A stretch of DNA of 64,000 bases from Trichostrongylus colubriformis (Eukaryota; Nematoda; Chromadorea; Rhabditida; Trichostrongylidae), in the NCBI GenBank assembly GCA_963978905.1, contig OZ022258.1, positions 48,096,591 to 48,160,590 on the forward strand, written 5' to 3'. Both the position numbers and the translations under genes were made by a program. This document shows positions 50,254 to 61,700 of the stretch, in pieces. The notes beneath the pieces were generated by a model. The model did no database searches. It was not told the origin of the DNA and saw only the letters and a list, made by a program, of their open reading frames with translations. Within the stretch, counting starts at the first letter, position 1; each line of letters opens with the position of its first letter.

Positions 50254-52148
50254 ATCATTGTGTGCGCGTTGTCAGTAACCAACCAAGACGTGTACGCCGG
50301 AAGTGGAGTATTCCTCGACAGGATGGGTCGAACTTGCCGAGGTCAGCCATGGTTCAAGACCACAGCGATGTCAAGCGGATCATTACGCCAGTTAACTCGC
50401 TCATGTAATAAAATACATCTGGATTTGAGTGATCAATTCAAAAATTACAGTAATAAAAGTATACTCTTAGGTTGTAGAGGAATTCTTGGCTGTTTTTCAC
50501 AATCACATCTTCGGAAGATCACAACTCGGCCCAGACACAAGATTATAAGTTTCCCACGCGGCGATTGATTACAGTACCCTGTCGTCAGATTAAATGCAAT
50601 CGCATACACTTGCTTCGTTACAGTACACCGAAAGAAGGTAGTTGATTTCTGCTTCACCTCAGTTGTGCTTGAACAAAGAACTCATAGACTATTTCGTTAG
50701 GAACGAGTAGGATGCGCGGGAAATTTCGATTCTAGTTCTGTGGTTGGTGTGAAGTCGTTGGAGTGATGTAAGGCCGTGCATCGTTTTTGGCAAACAGAGC
50801 TGGTCAGACTATCCTTTGCGTTCAGCGACATTACCGCACACATGAGTTGTCATAGTGTACGAATTGTGATAATGGTAAGTTTAACACTGCAGGTAGATAT
50901 GCAAAAGTGACTGGTATCTAGGGATTGTTGAGCTCCTTATCAGTACCACTTCACAGAGACAAGCTGCCGCTCTTTGTATGAGTTATACTGTAGGGCTACC
51001 AATCACTTCGCTGTACCTTTCATGCGATCCTGGTACACAAGTTTACTCCCTGTTTACATGAAGCATCCCAAACTGTGAGGTGGTTACATGAAGCCGTCAT
51101 CTTTATATTTTATGTGCCTCTAGCTCATCATGGGTGAAAGCTCTGACTGTGAAACTTCGATTTTGCCCATGAAATGAGTGTGCTAGTGCTGATCGTTGAT
51201 CTGCGTTGGCTAAGCGTCCAATCTGAGGATAGTGGGGCCCCGATCATCTCGAAATATTGCAATCTCAACATTCCTTGGTTTGGTCACGATTTGCTCACGA
51301 TTTTCTTAGCTCGTTTACAAGTCCCAGTAGATCTTCCATGCTAATCATCACTTCGGACGGTGCCTGTAGAGCGTTTTGCACATTGGTGTGCAGGGACCCT
51401 GCATTGAATGGCATCATTGCATAAGTTGAATGGAGAAGTTTAGTAATTGTTCAAAGTTTGTGTTGATCAGGAGAGGGAAAATGTGTCAACACCCTCAAAG
51501 AGTCACACTGGTCACTCCAAAGGCCATCTTGAAAATTATCATTTTTACCGCAAGCGCGGAGACTGGAGCAATCCTCGTGAGATCCTTGATTGTGCTAAGT
51601 GTCTCCTCATGCGCTCTAGCCGTGAGTTTCCGAAAAGTTCCAGAGAGTATCAAGAAATATATCGCAAAGATCATCCTATAACCAAATTCATAGGCAGCTT
51701 CTATAATCAAGCATGGGGATGTAAGATTTTGCACCGCTACCCTTTGAAATTTTTATGCTACCCGACATTTTACACCCAAAGCAACTGAAGTATAAGATGA
51801 AGTACAATAAGTGGCAGGGTATGGAGGACCACTCCTTCCGCTGATGCAAATGCTTGGAACAAAAAATTGCTCGCAAAGTTGTGAGCAACGAACGAGACCA
51901 ACATTCATTTTCATTCACTCTTCAAGCTTTTCAGCTGCCCCATAACGCCATGTCCGCTAAAGTTGAGCGAAAGCCGTGTGACCGAACTCTTCCCTGAAAC
52001 TCTGGCCTTTGGGCTCTTTGTTCGAGCACAATTGAAGTTGAGGTAACGCGGAAATCAACTAGTCATTTTTGGTGTACTGTAACGCAGCACGTGTATTCGT
52101 GCGCGACTGCATTCAATCTGACAACAGGGTACTGTAATCAAGCGCCGC
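50254..52148. other. No gene recognised
   Basis: Plus frames at 51430-51788 (up to 113 aa) have no recognised motif. Nothing else supported. Confidence 0.45.
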
Positions 52149-53232
52149 GTCGGAAATCTATAATCTTGTGGCCCAGACCGCATCGCTTCTCACATAATAA
52201 GCACCATTCGATTACCTTCATTTTTGAGAGCATTACGCATATTGCACATCTCATTTTGATGGAGGGCTGACGACTTATACTGCGCGAAATTAAAAAAAGT
52301 CGACTCCAAATCACCATTCTTCCTGAACGCAGCACTACTGAAGCAGCTGTCCAGACGTCTGAAAAAGTGGGGCTTAGTTAGCACTAGGTTTGATGAATAT
52401 GATGAATGAGTAAGGGCTTCATTATGCATCTGCTTCAGTTGCTGGAAAACGGTTTGGTGGAAGTGCTCTCTCGCATAGCTGCCAAGAGAATGCGCGGCAC
52501 CCACTGGTTGATTTTTTATTCATTTTCTTCTCGAATCAAAGGACCATCAGGTAGTCAACCACATTTGCTTGAACAAGGCCACTACTCCCTGTTATCGCTT
52601 GCAAGTATAGACGCACTCGTGCTACACATTTACGATGGCTCATCGATAAGCATGCCAGCGCCGAAGATAATTTGGAGGCGGGGTATCTGTCAGGGCCTCA
52701 GGGTGAGGAAGGAGCACAGTCGAGCGCGGCGTAGTAAAATGAACTTATGTTACAGTGAGAGTCCAACAGACGAAAGAACCACCAAGAACCTTTGAGACAT
52801 CTCAAAGGTTCTTGGTGGTCTCTTGGTGATCCAGTCTCAAAACGCTCATCATTTTCTTCCTTTCATGTGGTTAAAGAAAATCGATCAATCGAAAATCCAA
52901 GCATCTCATTCCCATTTCTGCCCTCCTGAGACCATGGACAAAAAGTTCCATCCAATGCTTCACCACTTCATCTTGCAGTATTCACGTTTGTGGCTGCCTT
53001 TGTTTGAACTCGAAAACAAGAACTGTTGAAGAGAAGAAAAGTGCCATTTTCGCAGTACTTTGAGATATCATTAATAATTCAAAAGCTTTGTGGGCATTCC
53101 AATGGAATCATTTTGTTTCAGAAAGAGACTTATTGCCTATCTAAGGAGCAAAATATGTAAGTCGATTCATATTGACACGTTTTGAGATTTGAGTTTATTT
53201 TGTGAACGCGCACTGGTCAGACTTTCCTTACA
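52149..53232 (-). mobile_element. Degenerate mariner family B, copy 4
   Basis: Reverse-oriented family B sequence. The minus strand reads KPHFFRRLDSCFSSAAFRKN and DLESTFFNFAQYKSSALHQN, the decayed mariner C-terminus. The right end stops at CTTTCCTTACA, a few bases short of a full mariner terminus, and mariner D fragments follow at once. Confidence 0.6.
52779..52818. repeat. Perfect 19-base-arm palindrome
   Basis: CCACCAAGAACCTTTGAGA and its exact inverse with a 2-base loop, inside mariner B copy 4 and absent from the other copies. Confidence 0.9.
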
Positions 53233-53700
53233 GCGAATCGGCGAATTCCTTCTGACGAAGGTTTGCGTCGAGAACCGGGAAAAAGTGGTAATCCGTCAGG
53301 AATAGGTCTGGGGAATAAGTGGGGTCAGGGAGCGTCTCAACCAGTTTCTGCCGGGTGACTTGCGAACTGTGGGGTTTTGCGTTGTTTTGCGCACCCAGTA
53401 AAAATGATGCAGTAAGGCATCGAGCCCCTCCCTCACCCCGCTTATTCCCCAGACCTATCGCTGACGGATTACCACTTTTTCCCGGTTTTCGATGCAGACC
53501 TGCGGCAGAAAAATTAAGCACGGTAAAAATGCCATCCTTTATTGGTTCTAGCAATCCAGAATTTGATCATGATGACATATTTTCTTTAACAGTCCGTTGG
53601 CGAAATTCTGTAGATTTGAATGGTTATTATTTCAGCAAGTAAACTTGTGTCTGAGCGAAGTTATGGCAAGTTATGTTTTGGCCATTTATTCTGTACAGAC
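53233..53700. mobile_element. Head-to-head mariner family D fragments
   Basis: 53233-53400 encodes on the minus strand NNAKPHSSQVTRQKL and SPDLFLTDYHFF (second and third catalytic regions). 53405-53700 carries the same region and the C-terminus on the plus strand. The shared 80 bases (CCCCAGACCTAT, GGATTACCACTTTTTCCCGG and inverse) form an inverted repeat with a loop of about 90 bases. Related to the transposase at 29074. Confidence 0.65.
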
Positions 53701-55161
53701 CAAATACATATATCATCGCCAATAGGTACATATACCTACAGGTTATGTATTATAGATGTTGATAGAGGGGGAGGGGCTGTATACCGACCCCATCGAGGGT
53801 GGAGGTTCTACTAGAGCGGACATTTTCCTTGACACCTAGGTGTGTTCTGCATCCGAGTCGGAATAAATGCCGTAGCACGGTAACGACCGCGTGACACAAT
53901 GTTGTGTCACCGTTACTTTCACAGACTCCTTTGAAAATTTTATACTCTGCTTTTTTTTCAAATTTTTGGCTCATCGTGCATATGCGTTGTTGTCAAACCT
54001 AGAGGGATGGGAACAGGTTCTAATTATTGAGTTATTTTCGAATAAATGAATTGATGGCTGGTACCCAGTACACTTTTTGCGCTTACAGAGATAGGAAAGC
54101 CAAAAAAATTGTTGCAGAAAGAAAGCTGGCCTTGTGCGGATATGAAATTGAAGAGGGAGAGGTCTATATATCTAAACTATGGATCAGCACATAATTTTGA
54201 CAGAAAGTGACGAATAAAAGAGTTCCTCAGCAGAAATGTTTGTGTAAGACTGCGTACATACTTTGCGACTGCAGGGCGCGGCTGCGCTCATAGCCAGCGA
54301 GGCGGGGTGGCACGGTGGAGGTGCAGAGACGACGGTCACAAACAATACAACTGATGTTGACAGCATGCCAAAATAGCAGCGCATATGCCGGTATGTATTT
54401 ATTGACAAGTCCTCGAAAATCACGCTCTTTAATGGGGAGCCAACACCCTTCTCACTGGGGACTTTCTGACTCGCACAATCCATCTGACCACTTCAACTTC
54501 ATTTAGACTGTCTTTGATTTTTCCTAAGCTTTCCAGCCGTTCTCGATCCTCGTATAACTGCTAAGACACTTCAATAGGGCCAGAGAAACGAGTGGGATTA
54601 TTGTCAACTACTCGAAAGTGACATGATTAGGTGAATAAAATTGAATAAAATTTTGTATTGAATAAATTGAATAAAATAAAAGAATAAATTAGGTGAAACC
54701 TAATTTTATTCATTCTTTTAACAATAAATCTCACTGATACTGGAAAACCTGTACAGATTATTCTAATAGCATCACTTCTCCTAAGCCTTTTTCCATCTTT
54801 ACACTTTGGCACCTTTATGCTGAAACTAATCCATTATCTGAGTGTTGAAATCACCAGGTTATTTTTGCTAGTCCTATGATCTCAGAATCGCGCGACCAGT
54901 CGCCTGTTCTAATTTGAGCAGATCGTACTTTGTCTGTCAGTTACGCTGTTGGGGGTGGGGGGAATTCCTATCTGCGGTGCAAAAGTGTTTACATGACAGT
55001 TTTTGCTTCACGCTACCTAACGCTCCTATGCAAAAAACGGATGTGCCCTGCTTACAATCCGATGTTGGTCTATTTTCGCACCAACCCTTCTTCAATGTAT
55101 TGGTGAGTGTTTGTGGACATCATTAGTATGCATATTTTCCTCTCTGAACCCTCGAATACAG
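53701..55161. other. Mostly unassigned, one exon candidate
   Basis: Contains the minus-strand exon candidate 54384-54262 and an AT-rich inverted repeat near 54635-54720 (AATAAATTAGGT / ACCTAATTTTATT). The upstream exons of the Ig gene ending at 55435 should lie here but were not recognised. Confidence 0.4.
54262..54384 (-). CDS. Candidate signal-peptide first exon
   Basis: 41 codons from ATG (MRCYFGMLSTSVVLFVTVVS, then a proline/cysteine-rich AAPCSRK end) to AAA|GTATGT. The hydrophobic core with a small-residue cleavage site looks like a secretion signal. There is no trans-splice acceptor next to the ATG and no following exon was found. Confidence 0.35.
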
Positions 55162-55435
55162 AGTATAATTCGAAGGCACGCCACGCGATAATCAGCATAG
55201 TGACTTTCTTCGAGTGAGTAGATAGTTCGATATGCAGTTGTTCAGGCTGCACGTTGTTGCAGCTGCGCGGTTGGGGCAATATGCCTGTTTGAATACAACA
55301 AACCCACACCCATTCAACGCACATCACTTCTGGCCTTATACGAACGAATTCTCAATGAGGGTAGCTGTCTTCGTCGTCAAAGTGGCTGTTCTATGGATTA
55401 TCTTCTCTCGTCGCAAGTTTCCACCTCCATATTAG
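55162..55435 (+). CDS. Ig-transmembrane protein, terminal exons
   Basis: Exons 55162-55213 and 55246-55435 with good AG and GT borders and matching phase. They encode the second half of an Ig domain (ARHAIISIVTFFELHV, then ARLGQYACLNTTNPHP, with the Tyr-x-Cys signature and an NTT glycosylation site), a juxtamembrane stretch, one hydrophobic segment (MRVAVFVVKVAVLWIIF, with a lysine inside) and a short basic tail SRRKFPPPY. The entering phase fits exactly after the last exon of the minus-strand Ig gene at 445, so it is a paralogue of that gene. Upstream exons were not identified. Confidence 0.6.
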
Positions 55436-55625
55436 CGCCAAGTTGGAAATTTGTTTGTTTAAGGTCATGTGACTGGGTTGGGGATGGCGTTGTTGTGTTC
55501 AAGCAGGCATAACACCGTGAGGGTGCGCCGTGCAGCCGTAAAAAAGTTGTAGCCAGAAAAGATATCCAATGACCTAGGTACCTGCAGAAGAAACCACATC
55601 ACTAATCTGTTTATCACGTGGATTT
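55436..55625 (+). repeat. 3' flank duplicated at the left window edge
   Basis: Sequence after the Ig stop matches 45-240 in direct orientation, including AGTTGGAAATTT, TTGTTCAAGC-like and CACTAATCTG blocks. This marks a segmental duplication of the Ig gene end. Confidence 0.6.
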
Positions 55626-58600
55626 ACACAATTCTAGCGTGTGTAACTGCGATTATACAACAGATCCACGCATTCAGCAATGACAGTATGTACGCCACAG
55701 AATGCTTTTCCTTGGGCTTTGCACATAAATAAAAAGTGACTGAGTTTGGGGACAATTTATTTGGCAACCACTTTTCCATTTTTGGCCCTTTCCAATAGCA
55801 TGTGAACATTTTCAAACACTCATGTTATCCGAACTTTCCTCGAAGCCTGCATCCAACAATGCTTGCACTCCAAAGGGTTAGAAAGTTTTTTTTGCCTGCT
55901 CTTGGCATTATACTTCATCAAAAACGAATCTGAATCAGTGCCGATAGTTTACATACGAAAGGGCCTGATTTTCGTAAGCTCTCACTACAATTTGAGGAGC
56001 TTCAGCATATTTTACTCTCACTTCGATTGGTAGAAATAGTTTATATGAAAGCATCCGGTGGCGCACCATTAAGAAAGGATAAATGCAAGTGATATGTGTG
56101 ATATGTTCTAAGCAAATGTCAAAACCGTTGCATAAATGGGTTTTCATAAGTAAATGTCACTGGAAAAAAATTATGTTTGTCACCCAATATGGTCGTGGAA
56201 GGAACATTTCATGTTCTACTGGGTACAGCTTATTGAGCAAGGACAGAAGAAATTATTTAATCAAGTTTTTCTTGGAAATCGCTTCGGAACGTGATTCTCA
56301 CACTATTGAGAAACATTCATGTCTTTGAGCTCTGATAATATTCAACAGCCGTTCTAATTCCTTCATTTATTTCATTCATGGTTGCCTTCAAATGGCGCAC
56401 TTACAGCGTGTGTTCATTGAGTCCTATAACGCAGTAAGTCAAAGCACATTTCTTGGTGTACGAACTACAACGGATATGTTTTCGTAGTCATTTATTGCTA
56501 CCGTTTCTTATTCGTTTCGTAGTATGATCACTTTCTGAGCTTATGTTGTGCTTCTTCCACGTTCAGCGCCATATTCGCTGCTATTTTCGAAGAGCTAACA
56601 TTGTTAGGTTCACCATTTGACTCACTCTTGCGTTTTTCCCTACGAAGCACTGAGTACGACTTCATAGCACCTCATCATCAAAACTGGATGTGGAATTCTT
56701 TCAGAAAACAACTTGCCCGATACCCAGAGTGTTCCTATCCGGTCCCACATTGGGATGACACTTGGAAGGCTGCTCTTACTAGCTCGTAACTAGAAGGGAG
56801 TTGGGCGATATGATGTACCCTAATCTGCATATGTTATATGCCCCAGTGGTTTAACCATGACCTAATCTCATGCTCTTCGTTTTTTGAAGAATCGTTTGCC
56901 GATGTATATTTCGAATTCTCAACAAGCACGACACCAAATAATCACAGCTGAATCCTATGTCGTTCGTGTAACCCCGTTGTAGATTAACTGGTGATGATCG
57001 ATATAAAGAGCTGTGGAAAGTAATAATCAGGTAGAACGACTCACTGTATTTGTGAGAGTCCACCATCTTTCAGTGAACAGATTGCGTTGTCAGAACGCCA
57101 CATGCAAACATGCAAACAATTATAATTTGAGCAGTTTTGTTGTCACTGTGGCAAAAATCATCTGGACCCTACTGTGTGCACATGGTTACCACGAGATATC
57201 AGTTCCACAATCACTGTTTTGTCCGTATTTCTGCTGATATCACTCGTTTAATTCATTATTCGGTTGAGTCACGAATAATGCCTGATTTTGCGCAAGTGTT
57301 TAATAGTAATTGAAATTCTCTACAACCAGTTTCATTCACTTCACTGAATTTCGCATTTTGCAATTGCTCTTAACCCATTAGCAAGCGATCGCTTTCGTCC
57401 TTGCCGTCTTCGTCAGGTAGTGTAATGTCGCAGATAACTGCAATACACTTCCGAAACACCATTTGGACCGCGGATACGGTCTGAGATCCCTATCTAAGTG
57501 CTGCTAATCTATGTTGAACGATCTACAAGTGTGCAATGATGTTTGAGTGTTGAAGAGCAGTTTTCATAGACTTCTCAGGCTTTGGCAAAGGCGACAAGAC
57601 CCAGACGTTAGCCTGTCGAAGTGATTTATCGGCTTTGCTGTGGGCGCAGTAAGCTAACGCATATTCAATTCTGACAAAACTAAAAATCGAGATAGGGTTA
57701 TTTATATGTGGATAATCCCTAAGAATTATCTATATGTGGATAATCCCTTAGAAAAGAGAAGTGTGAAACTATGTACTTGTGCTCTTTTATAGCACGCTGC
57801 CGTATTGGGCCTGTAAGTAAAAAGTGTCGTGTAGGTGATCTCATCCATCTGAAGCTGACCGTCGAGGGTTCCGCAATATAGCTGGCAACAGTGGATATTT
57901 GCATCGACGATGGCCAAAACAAACCAAAGGTGGAGAGCGGATCCCTCTGAAAATGCAGTCTTTATCCCTCAGGTAAATTCTGCTGCGCGCTTGCATCAGC
58001 GGTTTACAAGGACTAGCTACTTCTTTCATGTAGTCACTTATCAAACCATTCGAAATGACGGATACCTGACTCGTGGGATGCTGTTCACACACGTTTTCAA
58101 ACCAGCCTCATCACTCAGTGTGAGGGGGACTTCATGAAGCTGCAAAAGAGAGTCAGAGCTACAGTCACAAAATTGCATGGCAGTCGCCCACGTGGGCCCT
58201 GGAGACCTACGTTCGACATATTCTTTGCTTAATCATCTTTGGTTCTGTGATATTCTAAGAAGATAGTTGAGGACCTTAAGAGGAACCCATAAAGTAGAAA
58301 ACGTCTATGGTTTTTCGAAAACCTTCCTATATAATTGCCTAAAAAGGCGAGTGCGAAAGGGCGGAATTCGTATCCCGTTGAAACACTGCGGTGGCTTTCA
58401 TCGCACACACTACAAGCATGTTTTAGCGCTTACGTGAGTGTTTGCGAAAACTCGACGTCAATCACCTATTAATTTAATCTTACCCGCTCAGAGAAACAGT
58501 ATCAGAAATCGTTAAATATTTTTGATATGTGCAAGATTATATTCCAGTACAGAAGAGAACGTTGATCAGCAAACATGAGTATTCCGCAAATGTTTGATAA

Positions 58601-58775
58601 AAAGCGAAAAAAAAAACGCTTCTCGGCTTATGCGCAACAATACCTTGTTATCAACTTCCCAGTGTGAGTCATTAATAGAGTCCTACGAGAATTAACATGT
58701 GCCAATGCCGAAGTTTTGTGAAGAGAGAAGTTGCTCAACATAGAAAGTGGAACTCGAATCTTTGATCGTTTCAGT
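55626..58775. other. Intergenic stretch with scraps
   Basis: A plus frame at 56647-56789 (ending ECSYPVPHWDDTWKAALTSS) follows an AG and could be a terminal exon, but is unsupported. Sequence at 56343-56460 resembles 44690-44790. A 22-base tandem (TATATGTGGATAATCCCT core) is duplicated at 57699-57749. A transposase scrap lies at 57740-57985. Confidence 0.4.
57740..57985 (-). pseudogene. PIF/Harbinger-like transposase fragment
   Basis: The minus strand reads ALHLWFVLAIVDANIHCCQ followed by LYCGTLDGQLQMDEI. This resembles the VDAN...G..G...D core of DDE transposases of the PIF/Harbinger type. Only about 80 codons are visible and flanks are not conserved. It could be a relic of the source of the TTA-flanked MITEs in the window. 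Confidence 0.4.
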
Positions 58776-58781
58776 GTAACG

Positions 58782-61700
58782 ATGAATCAATTCACCTTCA
58801 TTTACACGATGAATCTGATTCTCAACACTGCAATCATTACGATGGATATACTGATTATTTTTGTTGCTGTGAGAACAGGAGAAATTCGAAAACATCTCGT
58901 TTTGAACATCATTTTCCTCTCCATGGGCCTAGACATACTCGAATACTTGAACTATATAATTCATGACATTCCGAGTTATACGTTGGACATGGACATCTTT
59001 CAAAGTGAGTTTTGAAAAATCCTTGCTTATTGCTCAGTTCAACATACATGGTGCCCAGAGTTAGCATTACTAGAGTACATCTACCTAGAAGCAATCGAAT
59101 GCAGATGAATACTCCGTCACTTCAGTGCTCCTTTGCAAAGTCTACGCCAGCTCGTTGGTGAAAATATAATGTACAGCACTCGATCTTTACAGAAATAGAC
59201 CTGTACATCTAAAGAATTTACACATACAGTGCTCTGCATAATTATACAGCCATTTATAAATTGTCCAAAAACTCTGCTCGCAGAGTGATTCATAAAAGTT
59301 TCTGAGTGAAAGATGTAGCCAATATGGATGCGCATTCGCGCATTCATACCAAATTTTAGGAAAGAAACATAGAAGATGCTTCTCCTAATTTGTTTTGAAA
59401 ATGGCGCTTATACCATTCTGCAAAATTATACAGCCACTGGACAGATTGACGCATTCGTCAACCGAGAAACAACGAACAAGAGAAAAATGCTGACTTGCGA
59501 TCAGTTGGTCCTCTATTGCTTCGAATAGCCACAAACTTTGATGATATAGGTCCATATGGAGATTTTTAGAATGTTTTTAGACCACATGCTGCCACGCGTC
59601 GATGACAACGTCTTTGAAATCCCTGACTCCTTCCAGTCGGTCTGAATTCTTTCCCCCATAAAACCCCAGACAATCTTCCATCAGGTGAAGATCGGAGCAG
59701 TTCGTTATCCGAGTCAGAAGGTCCATTAGGTGACGGCTTCACCATGAACCTTTGACATGGGATGGTCCATTAACTTGCATGAAAACAAGATTTTGATAAA
59801 GATTTCGAGACGCATGAAAAGAGAAGGGTACGGCACACAAAGGCTCGGTAATCGGATGGTTCATCCTTTCGAAAACGAAACAAAAATTCGAATGATTATT
59901 TGATCCCACACCATGACGAATTGGCCAAAAATTTCCTCAAGTTTGTACTCCAATTCCCCTTTTTTTCTCCAGATTGTCATGTCTGATGAAGAAAGGGTTC
60001 AGCTATGACGTCCCCGACGGCTACCGGCACTATCGCACGCATGACAAACTTCAGTTTTCAAAAAGAACTTCAAAGAAAGAGGTGCTTTGTTTAGATCTCG
60101 AGAGGATGAACCATCCGATTACCGAGCCTTTGTGTGCCGTACCCTTCTCTTTTCATGCGTCTCGAAATCTTCACCAAAATCTTGTTTTCATGCAAGTTAA
60201 TGGACCATCCCATGTCAAAGGAACACTCGTTCTTGGTGAAGCCGTCACCGAATGGACCTTCTGACCCGAATAACGAACTGCTCCGATCTTCACCTGATGG
60301 AAGATTGTCTGGGGTTTTATGGGGGAAAGAATTCAGACCGACTGGAAGGAGTCAGGGAGTTCAAAGACGTTGTCATCGACGCGTGGCAGCATGTGGTCTG
60401 AAAACATTCTGAAAATCTTTGTATGGACCTATATCATCAAAATTTGTGGCTATTCGAAGCAATAGAGGACCAAATGATCGCAAATCAGCATTTTTCTCTT
60501 GTTCGTTGTTTCTCGATTTACGAATGCGTCAATCTGTTCAGTGGCTGTATAATTTTGCAGAATGGTATGAGCGCCATTTTCAAAACAAATTAAGAGAAGC
60601 ATCTTCTATGTTTCTTTCCTAAAACTTGGTATGGATGCGCGAATGCGCGTCTACACTGGCTACATCTTTCACTTATAAACTTTTTTTGGATCACTCTGCG
60701 AACATAGTTTTTGGACAATTTATAGGTGGCTGTATAATTATGCAGAGCACTGTACATATACAGTCATCCTTAAAACTCGGTGCCAACCTCACACGCTGCG
60801 TGTCGGAATACGAGGTACCTACTCCGTAAAATACGGGCACGGCTGTGTTGCTGTAGGGAAGACACGCAAGGCATTAGGCAATATCGTTTCAGTTTGCCTG
60901 CCGTCCGTGGTCCACATGCTTTTCACTCGGGTCATGTGGGCTTGGCAGATTTTTTTCATAAAGAAGATCCATGCGAGCAAGAAGGGAATCGGAGAGGGGT
61001 TCACTACCGTCGATCCGCTTGGTCACTAGTTCAGGAGGTATTGCGAAATATAAGATGCCACCATGTCAAACGTTCTTTGATTGAAAGAAGTTCTTGACTC
61101 CGTTGAGACAGAAGCGGTTATCGAAGCTCTAGATAAAAAGGGTGTACCTACTCAATACGTAGGTATACTTCGTCAGTCTATAGCGGCTTCATGACCTAAA
61201 TTTAACTTACATGATCATGATCATCATGGAGGGAGGGACTCGACAAGGTGACACGATCTCTTTTGAACTTTCCAGCACCGCTATCGAAAACGTCATCTGA
61301 CAATTGGAAATAGGGTGGGTACCTGATGTGCCGTTAACACGCAACGGAACGAACATCACTGTATTCTTCAGCTATGCACACCCAGGTTGGGGAGTAATAT
61401 GATGATTGACTTAGCATCAAAGCTGAGCAGGAGGAAGCAAGTGGCGTGGGTAGCGTTCAAGACCGTAGAAGCAAAGCGAAGAAGACGAGGAAAATGGGGC
61501 TCCGCTCCCTCACATGTGCTTGATTCTGCGGAAAAGCATGCGGTTAGCGTCATCCAACGCACCATCGAAAAGACGACGGTCGAAATATTCCTGCACACGC
61601 CAGCGCAGAAGGGACTCAGGAGTCCCGAACTCGTCGACGAACGAAAAGTAGGGACACACCCGTATCGAAGAATAGATGGGCTGGACAGTGGGACTCTCAG

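Noticed and set aside
59974..60264. Plus-strand 96-aa frame as a host gene
   Set aside because: It is Tc1-like transposase sequence in the right arm of the palindrome.
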